Below, piece by piece: positions 27,656-37,432 of a stretch of 64,000 nucleotides of DNA. The notes under the pieces were generated by a model. That model did no database searches. It was not told the origin of the DNA and worked only from the letters and a program-made list of their open reading frames with translations. The position numbers and the translations under genes were made by a program. Within the stretch, counting starts at the first letter, position 1. Each line of letters begins with the position of its first letter. Origin of the DNA: Variovorax sp. TBS-050B (GTDB taxonomy: Bacteria; Pseudomonadota; Gammaproteobacteria; Burkholderiales; Burkholderiaceae_C); assembly GCF_029893635.1 (NCBI RefSeq), contig NZ_JARXYR010000002.1, positions 1,215,001 through 1,279,000 of the forward strand, read 5' to 3'.

Positions 27656-28000
27656 CTACCAGCCGAGCCCGAGGTGCAGCGGCAGGTAGACCGCCATGCC
27701 CGCGAGCATCGTGCCGAGCACGCCGCGGCGCCAGAAATAGTAGGCGGCGCCGACCACCGTGGCATACAGGCGCGCATCGTGCAGCGTGCCGATCAGCTGG
27801 CCCTGGGTCATCACGATCTCGGGCGCGATCACGCCCGCGAGCGCGGCGACCGGCGCATAGTGCAGCGCGCGGTGCGCCCACTCGGGCAGGCCCCAGGGCC
27901 GGTCGAGGATGAAGAAGAAGCAGCGCGCCAGCACCGTCACGCCCGCGAGGCCGACGATCACGGCGAGCGTCCAGAAGTCGGTGGCGCGGTCGGCGCTCAC
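27656..28000 (-). CDS. azlD: AzlD-family branched-chain amino acid exporter subunit
   Basis: 114 residues with three or four hydrophobic segments and the AzlD-type A-L-x-Y-A-P-V-A-A-L-A-G-V motif. With AzlC it forms a branched-chain amino acid (LIV-E) exporter. The GTG at 28000 overlaps the azlC stop (GTGA). The gene converges with the Bug receptor. Confidence 0.83.
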   Translation of the reverse strand: MSADRATDFWTLAVIVGLAGVTVLARCFFFILDRPWGLPEWAHRALHYAPVAALAGVIAPEIVMTQGQLIGTLHDARLYATVVGAAYYFWRRGVLGTMLAGMAVYLPLHLGLGW

Positions 28001-28737
28001 TGGTCGTCCTCCGCCTCGGCGTCGCGACCGCCGCGCTTCTCGAGCCAGAAGCACAGCAGCACCGCCACGCCGATGGCCGCGACGATGTTGAGCTTGAGCG
28101 GCAGCGCATAGGCCGCCACCGCGGTGGCGCTCGCGACCAGCGCCGCCAGCACGCGCAGCCGCGTGGTCGCCATCGAGCAGACGATCGCCACCAGGCTCAG
28201 CACCCCCGCGAAGCCCAGGCCCCAGCTCTGCGGGATGAAGTTGGCGAGCGCGATGCCGAGCAGGCTCATGCCCATCCACGAACACCAGGTCACGAAGTAG
28301 TTGCCGGTGAGGTAGGCCTCCTGCGCCTGCTGCTCGGCCAGGCCCGCGGGCGGCGCCGGGTAATGCCGCGTGAAGAGCGCATAGCTGAGGTCGGCCGTGA
28401 GGTAGCCGTGCGTCATGCGGCGCCAGCGCGGCATGTGCATGAGATAGGGGCGCAGATGCAGGCTGAAGACCACGAAGCGCAGGTTCACGCAGAAGCCGGT
28501 CGCGAGGATCACCCAGGCCGGCGCGCCCGCCACCAGCAGCGGAATGGCCGCGAGCTGCGAGCTGCCGGCGTAGACCAGCAGCGTCATCGCCACCGCCTCG
28601 ACCACGCTCATGTTCGACTTGACCATGGCCACGCCGGTCATCAGGCCCCAGGCGCCGATGCCGAGCGCGGCCGAGGACATGTGGCGGATGCCCAGGCGGA
28701 ATTCGGGGCGGCGGCGGATGGCGGCGGAGAGGAACAT
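27997..28737 (-). CDS. azlC: AzlC-family branched-chain amino acid exporter
   Basis: 246 residues, mostly hydrophobic, with the AzlC signatures Y-A-G-S-S-Q-L-A-A and N-L-R-F-V-V-F-S. Large subunit of the AzlCD export pair, with azlD overlapping downstream. Its ATG overlaps the fmt stop by 4 bp, so azlCD are in one transcription unit with def and fmt. The C-terminus is acidic (E-A-E-D-D). Confidence 0.86.
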   Translation of the reverse strand: MFLSAAIRRRPEFRLGIRHMSSAALGIGAWGLMTGVAMVKSNMSVVEAVAMTLLVYAGSSQLAAIPLLVAGAPAWVILATGFCVNLRFVVFSLHLRPYLMHMPRWRRMTHGYLTADLSYALFTRHYPAPPAGLAEQQAQEAYLTGNYFVTWCSWMGMSLLGIALANFIPQSWGLGFAGVLSLVAIVCSMATTRLRVLAALVASATAVAAYALPLKLNIVAAIGVAVLLCFWLEKRGGRDAEAEDDQ

Positions 28738-29696
28738 CAGCCGAAGCGCTGCCCGGCCTTCACATCGAAGCCGCGCAGGAAATCGGCCACGCCGAGGCGC
28801 TTGCCGCCCGGACGCTGGAGTTCAGTGACCTTCACCACCGCCCCTGGTCGCGCCGCCACGGCGATGCCTTCGTCGCTCACCGCGAGGAGGGTGCCGGGCG
28901 GCGCCGTCGCCTCGGCGGCCGGCACCGCATGGGCGGTCCAGAGCTTGAGGATCTCGCCGTCGAGCGGGCTGTTGGCGCCCGGAAAGGGATCGAAGGCGCG
29001 GATGCGCCGCACGATGGCCTCGGCCGGCTGGTTCCAGTCGATCTGCGCCTCGTGCTTCTCGACCTTGTTCGCGTAGCTCACGCCTTCGGCCGGCTGCGGC
29101 GTGCGCACGAGGCCGCCGAGGCCCGCCAGCGCCTGCACGATCAGGCGGCCGCCGAGCGCGGCGAGCCGGTCGTGCAGCCGCGCCGTGTTGTCGCTGCCGA
29201 TGTCGACCGCCTCGCGCAGCAGCATGTCGCCGGTGTCGAGGCCGGCATCCATCTGCATGATGGTGATGCCGGTCTGCGCGTCGCCGGCCTCGATGGCGCG
29301 ATGGATCGGCGCCGCGCCGCGCCAGCGCGGCAGCAGGCTGGCGTGGATGTTGAGGCAGCCGTGCCGCGGCAGGTCGAGCACCCACTGCGGCAGGATCAGC
29401 CCGTAGGCCGCGACCACCATCACGTCGGGGTCGGCGGCGTGCAGCGCGTCGCGCGCGGCCGCGGCGTCCTCGGGGTATTTGCCGTCGAGCCGCAGGCTGC
29501 GCGGCTGCGCCACCGGCCAGCCGTGGGCGACGGCGCATTGCTTGACGGGCGAGGGCTGCAGCTTCATGCCGCGGCCGGCGGGACGGTCGGGCTGGCTCAG
29601 CACCAGCACGATCTCATGGCCCGCCGCGGCGATGGCGTCGAGCGCGACGCGCGCGAACTCGGGCGTGCCCGCGAAAACGACCTTCAGCGGGTTCAA
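28737..29696 (-). CDS. fmt: Methionyl-tRNA formyltransferase
   Basis: 319 residues: [10 protein letters not shown] at the N-terminus, the catalytic stretch [18 protein letters not shown], and D-T-G-D-M-L. Formylates initiator Met-tRNA. The start is TTG 29696, within TTGA that contains the stop of the lipoprotein gene; no ATG upstream of the conserved N-terminus fits. It follows def, as usual, but with a lipoprotein gene in between. Confidence 0.95.
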   Translation of the reverse strand: MNPLKVVFAGTPEFARVALDAIAAAGHEIVLVLSQPDRPAGRGMKLQPSPVKQCAVAHGWPVAQPRSLRLDGKYPEDAAAARDALHAADPDVMVVAAYGLILPQWVLDLPRHGCLNIHASLLPRWRGAAPIHRAIEAGDAQTGITIMQMDAGLDTGDMLLREAVDIGSDNTARLHDRLAALGGRLIVQALAGLGGLVRTPQPAEGVSYANKVEKHEAQIDWNQPAEAIVRRIRAFDPFPGANSPLDGEILKLWTAHAVPAAEATAPPGTLLAVSDEGIAVAARPGAVVKVTELQRPGGKRLGVADFLRGFDVKAGQRFG

Positions 29697-30199
29697 TCCC
29701 GGATCCGATCGAATTCGAGGTCATCCCCCGTGTGATAGCGGCGCACCACGCCGGTGGGATCGATGTAGATGTAGAGCATGCGGCGCTCGTTCACCGCCTT
29801 GTAACGCCAGGTCCAGACGGCGCCGTCGAAGGAACTGACGCGGCTGATCTCGAACGGGCGGCCGTAGAACGCGAGCACGTCGTTCTGCCGCCACTGGTCG
29901 ACCTTGATGTCGTGGCCGAAGCGGGCTTCGTTGAGCACCTGGGTCACCGAGACCACCCTGCCCGACGCGTCGAGGTCGATGTCGACGACCTCGAAACCGG
30001 CCGGCATGCGCGAGTACTGCAGGCGCTCGCCGCCGCCGGTGAGCGGATAGCGGCCGGTGGGCGGCCCCAGGCGCTGCAGCGTCTCGGCCGCGCTGGTGCC
30101 CGGCGCGATGCGGGTGGGCTCGCTCGCGCAGCCGGCGAGGAACCCGAGCCCCGCCGCGAGCAGCAGCGCACTGGCCGAACGCAGCGCGGGCATGCGCAT
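29693..30199 (-). CDS. Small lipoprotein between def and fmt
   Basis: 168 residues with lipobox L-A-G-C (Cys24). The mature part has a [17 protein letters not shown] opening and two later segments rich in W, Y and R that recall the SmpA/OmlA (BamE-like) two-strand layout. Assignment to that fold is tentative. It is sandwiched by ATGA/TTGA overlaps with def and fmt, so it is surely cotranscribed. Confidence 0.7.
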   Translation of the reverse strand: MRMPALRSASALLLAAGLGFLAGCASEPTRIAPGTSAAETLQRLGPPTGRYPLTGGGERLQYSRMPAGFEVVDIDLDASGRVVSVTQVLNEARFGHDIKVDQWRQNDVLAFYGRPFEISRVSSFDGAVWTWRYKAVNERRMLYIYIDPTGVVRRYHTGDDLEFDRIRD

Positions 30200-30720
30200 C
30201 AGGCGCGGCCCTCCCGGGCCTCTTCGCGCTGTTGCTTGAGCATCTTGCTCTTGATGCGGTTGCGCTTCAGCGGCGAGAGGTATTCGACGAACACCTTGCC
30301 CAGCAGATGGTCGAGTTCGTGCTGGATGCACACCGCGAGCAGGCCCTCGGCCTCGATGGTGCGCATCTCGCCCTCGGCGTCGAGCGCCTGCACCTTGACC
30401 GAGGTGGAACGCTCCACGCCGTCGTAGATGCCGGGCACCGAGAGGCAGCCTTCCTCGTTCACCACCTTTTCGTCGCTGGCCCACACAATCTCGGGGTTGA
30501 TGAGCACCAGCGGCTGGTTGCGCTCCTCGGACACGTCGATGACGACCAGGCGCTCGTGCACGTCGATCTGGGTGGCGGCCAGACCGATACCATTGGCGTC
30601 GTACATGGTTTCGAGCATGTCGGCCACCAGCGTCTTGATGCGCGCGTCCACGCCCTGCACGGATTTGGCGACCGTATGCAGCCGCTTGTCCGGGTAACTC
30701 AGAATGATTCGTTTGGCCAT
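30199..30720 (-). CDS. def: Peptide deformylase
   Basis: 173 residues with all three deformylase motifs: G44-I-G-L-A-A-T-Q51, E-G-C92-L-S-V-P-G, and H134-E-L-D-H138, i.e. the Fe/Zn ligands Cys92, His134 and His138. Removes the N-formyl group of nascent proteins. The C-terminus is Arg/Lys/Glu-rich. No clear Shine-Dalgarno sequence precedes its ATG, which lies 160 bp from the divergent LysM gene. Confidence 0.96.
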   Translation of the reverse strand: MAKRIILSYPDKRLHTVAKSVQGVDARIKTLVADMLETMYDANGIGLAATQIDVHERLVVIDVSEERNQPLVLINPEIVWASDEKVVNEEGCLSVPGIYDGVERSTSVKVQALDAEGEMRTIEAEGLLAVCIQHELDHLLGKVFVEYLSPLKRNRIKSKMLKQQREEAREGRA

Positions 30721-30880
30721 GAAAAAGGGGAGAAGTTGTCGCTATTTTCGCCAATTCCGCGACGCGGCGCGGCCGGATAGCCTGAAAACGTTGCCCTCCG
30801 AAGGTCTTCGAGCGCAGAATTCGTAGCAAATTGTGAGATTCGTATGCGCCTCGATACGTCGGGCGCTCACCCATCCAGAC

Positions 30881-32095
30881 ATGAAAAAGTTCCGAATCCC
30901 CGTCCGCCAGCGTCCGCACCTCCTCGCCACGTTGGCTGCCCTTGCGGTGATCAGCGGCGGCAGCACGGCCTGGGCGCAGAACTACCCCATCACGCCGCAG
31001 CAGCGCGCCACCGCGCAGCAGACCGCCCAGACCGGCGTGCCGCTGTCCGAACTCGCGCCCAACGCGCCCGACGAATACACCGTCAAGTCGGGCGACACGC
31101 TCTGGGCCATCTCGCGCCTGTACCTGCTGCGCCCCTGGCGCTGGCCGGAGCTCTGGGGCATGAACATCAACGAGATCGCCAACCCGCACCGCATCTATCC
31201 GGGCCAGGTGCTGTACCTCGACAAGACCGGCGGTCGCGCGCGGCTGACCCTGCGCCGCGGCGCGGGCGGCAGCGGCGACGGCGGCACCATCAAGCTCTCG
31301 CCGCGCACCCGCTTCGACTCGCTCGCCGGCATGGCGCTGCCCACGCTCAATCCGAGCGTGATCGAGCCCTTCCTGAGCGAACCGATCGTGGTCGACGCCG
31401 ACACGCTGCAGAGCGCGCCGCGCATCGTCGCGGGCAACGACAGCCGCGTGCTGCTGTCGCGCGGCGACCGCGCCTATGCGCGCGGCAACCCCGACACGCC
31501 GCTGGTCGAGGTGCCGGGCCCGCTGCAGAACTTCCGCGTGTTCCGCAACGCCACGCCGCTCAAGGACCCGGGCACCGGCGAGATCCTCGGCTACGAGGCG
31601 CAGTACCTGGGCAAGGCGCAGCTCAAGCGCGGCGAATCGACCACGGTCGAGACCGAGAAGGACAAGGACGTCATCACGGTGGTGCCGGCCAGCATCGACA
31701 TCATCGCCTCGCGCGAGGAGATCCGCGCCGGCGACCGGCTGCTGCCCGAACCGCCGCGCCAGCTGCTGAGCTACGCGCCGCGCGCGCCCTCGACCCAGGT
31801 CGAGGGCCGCATCGTCTCGGTCTACGGCAACGCGGTGCAGTTCGCGGCCCAGAACCAGGTGGTGGCGATCAACAAGGGCACGCGCGACGGCATCGACAGC
31901 GGCCATGTGCTCGCGATCCTGAAGAACGGCGAGACCATCGTCGACCGCACCGGCGGCAAGAAGGAAACGCTCAAGCTCCCGAACGAGCGGATCGGCCTGC
32001 TGATGGTGTTCCGGCCGTTCGAGCGGGTCTCGTACGCGCTGGTGCTCGAGATCACCGACACCCCGAAGGCCGGCGACTTCCTCGTCAATCCCTGA
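30881..32095 (+). CDS. Exported LysM-domain protein
   Basis: 404 residues with a signal peptide ending A-W-A (about 32) and one LysM domain near residues 65-115 (Y-T-V-K-S-G-D-T-L-W-A-I-S then I-Y-P-G-Q-V-L). The rest is a long beta-rich domain found in a Burkholderiales family next to dprA. Probably a periplasmic peptidoglycan-binding protein; exact role unknown. The upstream region (30721-30880) holds no gene. Confidence 0.82.
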   Translation: MKKFRIPVRQRPHLLATLAALAVISGGSTAWAQNYPITPQQRATAQQTAQTGVPLSELAPNAPDEYTVKSGDTLWAISRLYLLRPWRWPELWGMNINEIANPHRIYPGQVLYLDKTGGRARLTLRRGAGGSGDGGTIKLSPRTRFDSLAGMALPTLNPSVIEPFLSEPIVVDADTLQSAPRIVAGNDSRVLLSRGDRAYARGNPDTPLVEVPGPLQNFRVFRNATPLKDPGTGEILGYEAQYLGKAQLKRGESTTVETEKDKDVITVVPASIDIIASREEIRAGDRLLPEPPRQLLSYAPRAPSTQVEGRIVSVYGNAVQFAAQNQVVAINKGTRDGIDSGHVLAILKNGETIVDRTGGKKETLKLPNERIGLLMVFRPFERVSYALVLEITDTPKAGDFLVNP

Positions 32096-32117
32096 GGCTT
32101 TCCGCTTCCTCTTCCGC

Positions 32118-33269
32118 TTGGACCGCGCAGAACTCGCAGGCTGGCTTCGGCTTTCGCTGACGACGGGCATCGGCGACGGTGCCGCGCGCCGGCTGCTGGC
32201 CGCCTTCGGCCTGCCCGAGAACGTGTTCGCGCAGACCCACGACGCGCTGCGGCAGGTCGTGACGGCCGCGCAGGCCGAAGCGCTGCAGCAGCCGCCCCAG
32301 GGGCTGCAGGCCCAGATCGACCAGACCTGGCAATGGCTGCAGCCGGCGCCCGAGGACGGCGTCACGCGCCGCCTGGTCACGCTCGGCGATGCGGGCTACC
32401 CGGCCTCGCTGCTCGAGATGGCCGATCCGCCGCTGATGCTCTACGTGCTCGGCGCCGATACCTTCGACCTGACCCAGCTCGGCCACAGCATCGCGGTGGT
32501 GGGCAGCCGCAATCCCACGCCGCAGGGCGCGGCCAACGCCCGTGCGTTCGCGCGCGCGCTGGGCGAGGCCGGGCTGCCGGTGGTGTCGGGGCTCGCGCTC
32601 GGCGTGGACGGCGCCGCGCACCAGGGCGCGCTCGAAGCGGCCGGCGATGCGCCGCGGCTCGCCACGGTCGCGGTCGTCGGCACCGGGCTCGACCGCGTGT
32701 ATCCGGCGCGGCACCGCGAACTGGCGCAGCGCGTGGCGCGGCAGGGCCTGATCGTGAGCGAGTTCCCGCTCGGCACGCCGCCGCTCACGCAGAACTTCCC
32801 GAAGCGCAACCGGCTGATCGCCGGCCTCGCACGCGGCACGCTGGTGGTGGAGGCCGCGCTGCAGTCGGGCTCGCTGATCACGGCGCGGCTCACTTCGGAG
32901 CAGGGCAAGGAAGTGTTCGCGATCCCCGGCTCGATCCATTCGCCGCAGTCGCGCGGCTGCCATGCGCTGATCCGCCAGGGCGCGAAGCTGGTCGAATCGG
33001 TGGCCGACATCCTCGAGGAACTGCCCGCGCTGAGCGCGGGCGGCGCGGCGGCACCCACGGCCACCAACGGCGATGCCGGCGCTGTGCCCGCCGCGCGCGA
33101 AGAGCCCTTGCTGGACGCACTCGGCTTCGACCCCGTGAGCCTGGACGCGCTGAGCGCGCGCACCGGATGGGGCGCCGCCGCGCTGCAGGCCAGGCTGCTC
33201 GAACTCGAGCTCGACGGCCACGTCGCGCGCCTGCCCGGCGGCCTGTTCCAGCGGGCAGCCATCGGCTGA
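32118..33269 (+). CDS. dprA: DNA-processing protein DprA
   Basis: 383 residues starting at TTG 32118, 22 bp after the LysM gene. A SAM-like N-terminal region precedes the Rossmann domain with V-G-S-R-N-P-T-P-Q-G, S-G-L-A-L-G-V-D-G-A-A-H, and P-K-R-N-R-L-I-A-G-L. A C-terminal winged-helix follows an Ala/Pro linker. DprA loads RecA on incoming single-stranded DNA in natural transformation. Confidence 0.93.
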   Translation: MDRAELAGWLRLSLTTGIGDGAARRLLAAFGLPENVFAQTHDALRQVVTAAQAEALQQPPQGLQAQIDQTWQWLQPAPEDGVTRRLVTLGDAGYPASLLEMADPPLMLYVLGADTFDLTQLGHSIAVVGSRNPTPQGAANARAFARALGEAGLPVVSGLALGVDGAAHQGALEAAGDAPRLATVAVVGTGLDRVYPARHRELAQRVARQGLIVSEFPLGTPPLTQNFPKRNRLIAGLARGTLVVEAALQSGSLITARLTSEQGKEVFAIPGSIHSPQSRGCHALIRQGAKLVESVADILEELPALSAGGAAAPTATNGDAGAVPAAREEPLLDALGFDPVSLDALSARTGWGAAALQARLLELELDGHVARLPGGLFQRAAIG

Positions 33270-33295
33270 CGCCCGGGCACGCGCCCGCTTCTTCG

Positions 33296-33351
33296 TGAAA
33301 CACCGCGGAACGGGCGAAATGACACGAAGTGCACGAAGCCTGGGGGCGAGC
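33296..33351 (-). repeat. Structured repeat family 1, internally deleted copy
   Basis: On the minus strand it reads the start of the repeat at 18216/50158 (CCCCCAGGCTTCGTGC onward) up to TTCGCC and then jumps directly to GTTCCGCGGTGTTTC, missing about 40 nt including the inner stems. It sits between dprA and smg; the 108 bp gap otherwise holds nothing recognisable. Confidence 0.7.
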
Positions 33352-33377
33352 CACGGTTCCTCGGCTATATTGGGCTC

Positions 33378-33902
33378 ATGTTCGAAGTGCTCGTGTTCGT
33401 CTACGAAAACTACTGGCGCGGCGATGCCTGCCCCGAACCCCGACAACTGGGCCGCAAGCTCAGCGCCCACGGCTTCGATCCCGAGGAGATCCGCGATGCG
33501 CTGCAATGGCTCGACGGCCTGACCCTGGCCACGCAGGGCCTGCAGATCGAACGCGGCACCGACGAAGACGACGAGGCGGTCGCCACGATCGCCCCGCGTG
33601 CCGCGCCCGAGGCGGCGTTGCCGCAGTCCCCCCACGCGATGCGCGTCTACTCCCAGGCCGAGCAGGAGCACCTGGGCGCCGAATGCCTCGGCTTCATCCG
33701 CTTTCTCGAACTCTCGAACGTGCTGCCCTGCGGGCTGCGCGAGATCGTCGTCGACCGCGCGATGGCCGCGCCGGGTGCGCCGGTGGCGCTCGACGACCTG
33801 AAGATCATCGTGCTGATGGTCCACTGGAGCACCGGCATCGAACCCGATGCACTGGTGCTCGACGAGCTCTGCGACACGCGCGGTGTCCAGACCTCGCACT
33901 AG
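33378..33902 (+). CDS. smg: Smg family protein (DUF494)
   Basis: 174 residues, characteristic N-terminus M-F-E-V-L-V-F-V-Y-E-N-Y and the central C-L-G-F-I-R-F-L-E block. Smg is of unknown function but is conserved next to dprA and, in many genomes, topA. An acidic linker separates the two conserved halves. Confidence 0.88.
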   Translation: MFEVLVFVYENYWRGDACPEPRQLGRKLSAHGFDPEEIRDALQWLDGLTLATQGLQIERGTDEDDEAVATIAPRAAPEAALPQSPHAMRVYSQAEQEHLGAECLGFIRFLELSNVLPCGLREIVVDRAMAAPGAPVALDDLKIIVLMVHWSTGIEPDALVLDELCDTRGVQTSH

Positions 33903-33923
33903 GAGCCGGCGCCCGCGCGCGGC

Positions 33924-36320
33924 TCAGCTCAGCAGGCGCTCGGGATTGGCGTCGAGCTTCGCGAGCGCTTCGCGCGTGGCGCGCGCGGTGAGCGTCTCTT
34001 CCTCGGCCGGCACGAGCAGGCCCGCCTGCAGGTAGTTGGCGAGGCGGCCGATCTGGATCAGGAAGCTGCGGCCGTCGGCGGTCGCGAACAGGTGCAGCTG
34101 CTTGCGGTCGCTGCGCCAGACGAACTGCACCTGGCTCACGCGGTTGTTGTGGTCGAGCATGAACCAGTTGCCGACCTGCAGCTCGTGCGCCCATGCCAGC
34201 ATGTCCTCGGCCGGCGTGCCGCCCGCGGCGTCGGCCACGACTTCGATCGAGGCCGCGTCCATGCCGAGCAGCAGCTCGATGCTGTGGGCGTCGACCGGCA
34301 GGTGCGAGGCGCTGCCGTCGTCCTTCACGAAATCCTCCAGGCGCGCGAGGCGCGCGGCCATGGCCTCGATCTTGGCGGCCGGAATGACCTCGGTCTTCGA
34401 CAGGAAGGCATCGGACAGGGTCGCGCCGATGGTCTTGATGTGGGTTTCCTGCGGCTCGTCGATGATGCCGAGCAGGTTCATGCCCAGGCGCAGGCGCTGC
34501 AAGAGCTGCGGCAGATCCTGGATCACGCGCGCGCGGTCGGCGCGGTTGGGCTTGGCGCTCGCGGCCCACACCAGCTCGGAGGCCACGCGCTTGAGCATCA
34601 CGGTCTGCTCGCCCTGCGGCCCGTAGCGCAGCGCGGCGATGGCCAGCACCTCGGCCCAGACCTTGAAGAGGAACTCGCGGATCTCGTCGCGCACCGGCAT
34701 GTCGTTGAGCATCTTGCGCAGCTCGATGGTGTACTGGATCGCCATCGTCTCCTTCTGCTCCACCTGCTGCGCCACGCTCATCACGCGCTGCGTGGTGTCG
34801 CTCTGGGTGAGATAGCGGTTCAGGAAGGCCACGAACTCGTCGAACACCAGCTTGAAGACGCGCTGGCCGGTCTCCGGGTACTGCTCGATCACCTGCACCA
34901 CGCGCCGGATCTCGCCTTCGAGCGCGCTGCCGGAGATGGCGGCCGCATCGAAGCCCATCACGCAGGAGCCCATGCGGTCGATCAGCATGCGCGCGGGATG
35001 CTGCAGCGTGCCGAAGAACTCCGGCTCGGCGATCGCCACGCGCAGCACCGGCATCTGCAGGCGCGCGAACCACACGCGCGCGGAGAAGGGAATGCGCTCC
35101 TCCGAGAGGATGGCCTGGAACATCAGCGCCACGATCTCGACCGTGGCCTTGTCGGCCGTGGTGGGCGCCCGCTGCTTGAGTTCGTTGCTGCGGCGCCGCA
35201 GATCGACCGCGGTCTGCTGGATGACCGTGGCCTGATGCTCCGCGGCCGCCTGCACGTACTGCGTGGCCGCGACGCGGTAGGCGGCCTCGGCCTCCGCGAT
35301 CATGGCGGCGAAGGTCTCGGAGACGCCGGGGCTGCTCGCGCCGCCGGCGGTGGCCGCGCCGACGCCGGCGGTCGTCTGCATCGGCCGCGGGGCGGAAAGG
35401 TCGGTGCCGATGCGTGCGGCGACGAAGCGCTTGAGGCTCAGCAGCGCGGTCTGCGCGCGCTGGCGGGCGAGCATCAGCGGCGAGCCGCCGGTTGTCTGGT
35501 GGGGTGCGAAACCGCGCGGCTGCGAAGCGGGCGATGACGAAGAAGCGGCCGTGCCGGCGCCCGCCCGCGGCACGCCGCCTGCGGCCGTCGCGTGGCCGGT
35601 GCCCGTGTGCGGCGTGCCGGACATCGTCGACGGCCCGCCCCCACCACCCCCGCCACCGCCCGGAACACCGGTGCGCCGGACGAAGCTCTTCAGGTCGATC
35701 TCGGGCATCACGCCCTTGGAGATCAGGAAGGCGTTGGCGTCCTCGTAGGCCTTGACGACCACGCCGACCAGCTGCTGCTGCACCGTGTCCTGCACGCGCG
35801 ACCAGAGCGTGCGGCTCAGGCCCGCCGCGAGCCACTGGTCCACCAGCAGCCGGGCCAGGGTCTCGGGCCGGAGCACGTCGTGCGCGTCGAGTTCGCCGCT
35901 GCCTTCGAGGTACTGGATGCGCAGCCGCAGGTCGCTGAGCTCGAAGCTCGCCTTGTCCTGGATCATCTGCGCCAGCCGCGAGGAGAGGATGTTGCTCTCC
36001 ATGGCGTCGTCGTCGATGAGTTCGAGCCGCAGTTTCGGCGCCGCGGGCGCGCCGGTTGCCGCCGCTGCGGGCGCCCCCGCCGACCTGCGCCAGCCCGCCT
36101 GCGCGAGCGACACCCATTGCGAAGCCTGGGCCTGGAACGCCACGAAGTCGTCGCGCCGCTCCTGCATCAGCCGCGCGCTGCCGACTTCCGAGGCCTGCTG
36201 CGTGAGCCGGTCCCGGATCGCCTGCGCCAGCGGGGCGATCACGCCCCCGGTCGCGAGCACGAAGCGTTCGCGCGTCTCGCGTGCGAGCTGCAGGGAAGTG
36301 GCGGACCGCGCGGTGCTCAT
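33924..36320 (-). CDS. DUF1631 family protein
   Basis: 798 residues, soluble, without signal peptide. The N-terminal third contains a low-complexity Pro/Gly/Ala linker (about 200-270) with a run of nine Gly; the C-terminal part is mainly helical with D-R-M-G-S-C-V-M-G-F-D. This matches DUF1631, a large family seen in beta- and gammaproteobacteria and of unknown function. It converges with smg (21 bp) and follows secF after 136 bp. Confidence 0.8.
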   Translation of the reverse strand: MSTARSATSLQLARETRERFVLATGGVIAPLAQAIRDRLTQQASEVGSARLMQERRDDFVAFQAQASQWVSLAQAGWRRSAGAPAAAATGAPAAPKLRLELIDDDAMESNILSSRLAQMIQDKASFELSDLRLRIQYLEGSGELDAHDVLRPETLARLLVDQWLAAGLSRTLWSRVQDTVQQQLVGVVVKAYEDANAFLISKGVMPEIDLKSFVRRTGVPGGGGGGGGGPSTMSGTPHTGTGHATAAGGVPRAGAGTAASSSSPASQPRGFAPHQTTGGSPLMLARQRAQTALLSLKRFVAARIGTDLSAPRPMQTTAGVGAATAGGASSPGVSETFAAMIAEAEAAYRVAATQYVQAAAEHQATVIQQTAVDLRRRSNELKQRAPTTADKATVEIVALMFQAILSEERIPFSARVWFARLQMPVLRVAIAEPEFFGTLQHPARMLIDRMGSCVMGFDAAAISGSALEGEIRRVVQVIEQYPETGQRVFKLVFDEFVAFLNRYLTQSDTTQRVMSVAQQVEQKETMAIQYTIELRKMLNDMPVRDEIREFLFKVWAEVLAIAALRYGPQGEQTVMLKRVASELVWAASAKPNRADRARVIQDLPQLLQRLRLGMNLLGIIDEPQETHIKTIGATLSDAFLSKTEVIPAAKIEAMAARLARLEDFVKDDGSASHLPVDAHSIELLLGMDAASIEVVADAAGGTPAEDMLAWAHELQVGNWFMLDHNNRVSQVQFVWRSDRKQLHLFATADGRSFLIQIGRLANYLQAGLLVPAEEETLTARATREALAKLDANPERLLS

Positions 36321-36456
36321 TGAAGATGGAGAAGGCAGTGGGGCGCTCTATGTCGTCGACAAGCCGGAGCTTGCATCGGGAAACGCCACAGCACAAGTGT
36401 GAATCGCTTCCCCCGCGCGCCTTCGTGCCTCGATTCGTTCCGGTGCGGCGCGGTCC

Positions 36457-37413
36457 TCAGACCACCGCGCCGGCGTTCGGGTCGTCTTCCGAGCCGCCGT
36501 CCTTCTTGACGCTGCCCTTGACGAGGTCCTCGCGCTTGACGCCGAGCCACATGGCGATGGCCGCCGCCACGAAGGCCGACGAATAGATGCCGAAGCAGAT
36601 GCCGATCGTCAGCGCCAGCGCGAAGTAGTGCAGCGTCGGTCCGCCGAAGAAGAACATCGACAGCACCACGAGCTGCGTCGAGCCGTGCGTGATGATCGTG
36701 CGGCTGATGGTCGAGGTGATCGCGTTGTCGATGATCTCGGTCGTGCTCATCTTGCGGTAGCGCCGGAAGTTCTCGCGCACCCGGTCGAAGATCACGACCG
36801 ACTCGTTGACCGAATAGCCCAGCACCGCCAGCACCGCCGCGAGCACCGCGAGCGAGAACTCCCACTGGAAGAAGGCGAAGAAGCCGAGGATGATGACCAC
36901 GTCGTGCAGGTTGGCGAGCACGGTCGCCACGGCGAACTTCCACTCGAAGCGGATCGCCAGGTAGATCATGATGCCGACCACCACCATGCCGAGCGCCTTG
37001 AGGCCGTTGGTGGTGAGTTCCTCGCCCACCTGCGGCCCGACGACCTCGATGCCGCGCTGCGTGGCCGAGGGATCGACCGACTTCAGCGCCTGCATCACCT
37101 GCGCGCTCTGCTGGTCGGAGCTCATGCCCTTCTGCGCGGGCAGGCGGATCTGCACGTCGCGCGAGGTGCCGTAGCTCTGCACCTGCACGTCGGGGTAGCC
37201 GAGCTTGGCGATCGCCTCGCGCACCTTGCCGATGTCGGCGGACTGCTGGTAGGCGACCTCCATCACCGTGCCGCCCGTGAATTCGACCGACAGGTGCAGC
37301 CCGCGGTGGAACAGGAAGAACACCGCCAGCGCAAAGGTGACGAAGGAGATGATGTTCAGCACCAGGGCATGGCGCATGAACGGGATGGTCTTGTGGATGC
37401 GGAAGAATTCCAT
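36457..37413 (-). CDS. secF: Protein translocase subunit SecF
   Basis: 318 residues: N-terminal membrane segment, periplasmic domain with V-E-F-T-G-G-T, then five more segments with the Y-S-V-N-E-S-V-V-I-F-D-R-V-R-E-N-F signature. With SecD it uses the proton-motive force to help complete Sec export. 19 bp after secD. The C-terminus is a charged cytosolic tail. Confidence 0.96.
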   Translation of the reverse strand: MEFFRIHKTIPFMRHALVLNIISFVTFALAVFFLFHRGLHLSVEFTGGTVMEVAYQQSADIGKVREAIAKLGYPDVQVQSYGTSRDVQIRLPAQKGMSSDQQSAQVMQALKSVDPSATQRGIEVVGPQVGEELTTNGLKALGMVVVGIMIYLAIRFEWKFAVATVLANLHDVVIILGFFAFFQWEFSLAVLAAVLAVLGYSVNESVVIFDRVRENFRRYRKMSTTEIIDNAITSTISRTIITHGSTQLVVLSMFFFGGPTLHYFALALTIGICFGIYSSAFVAAAIAMWLGVKREDLVKGSVKKDGGSEDDPNAGAVV

Positions 37414-37432
37414 GGCGCTTGTCCTCGGCCCT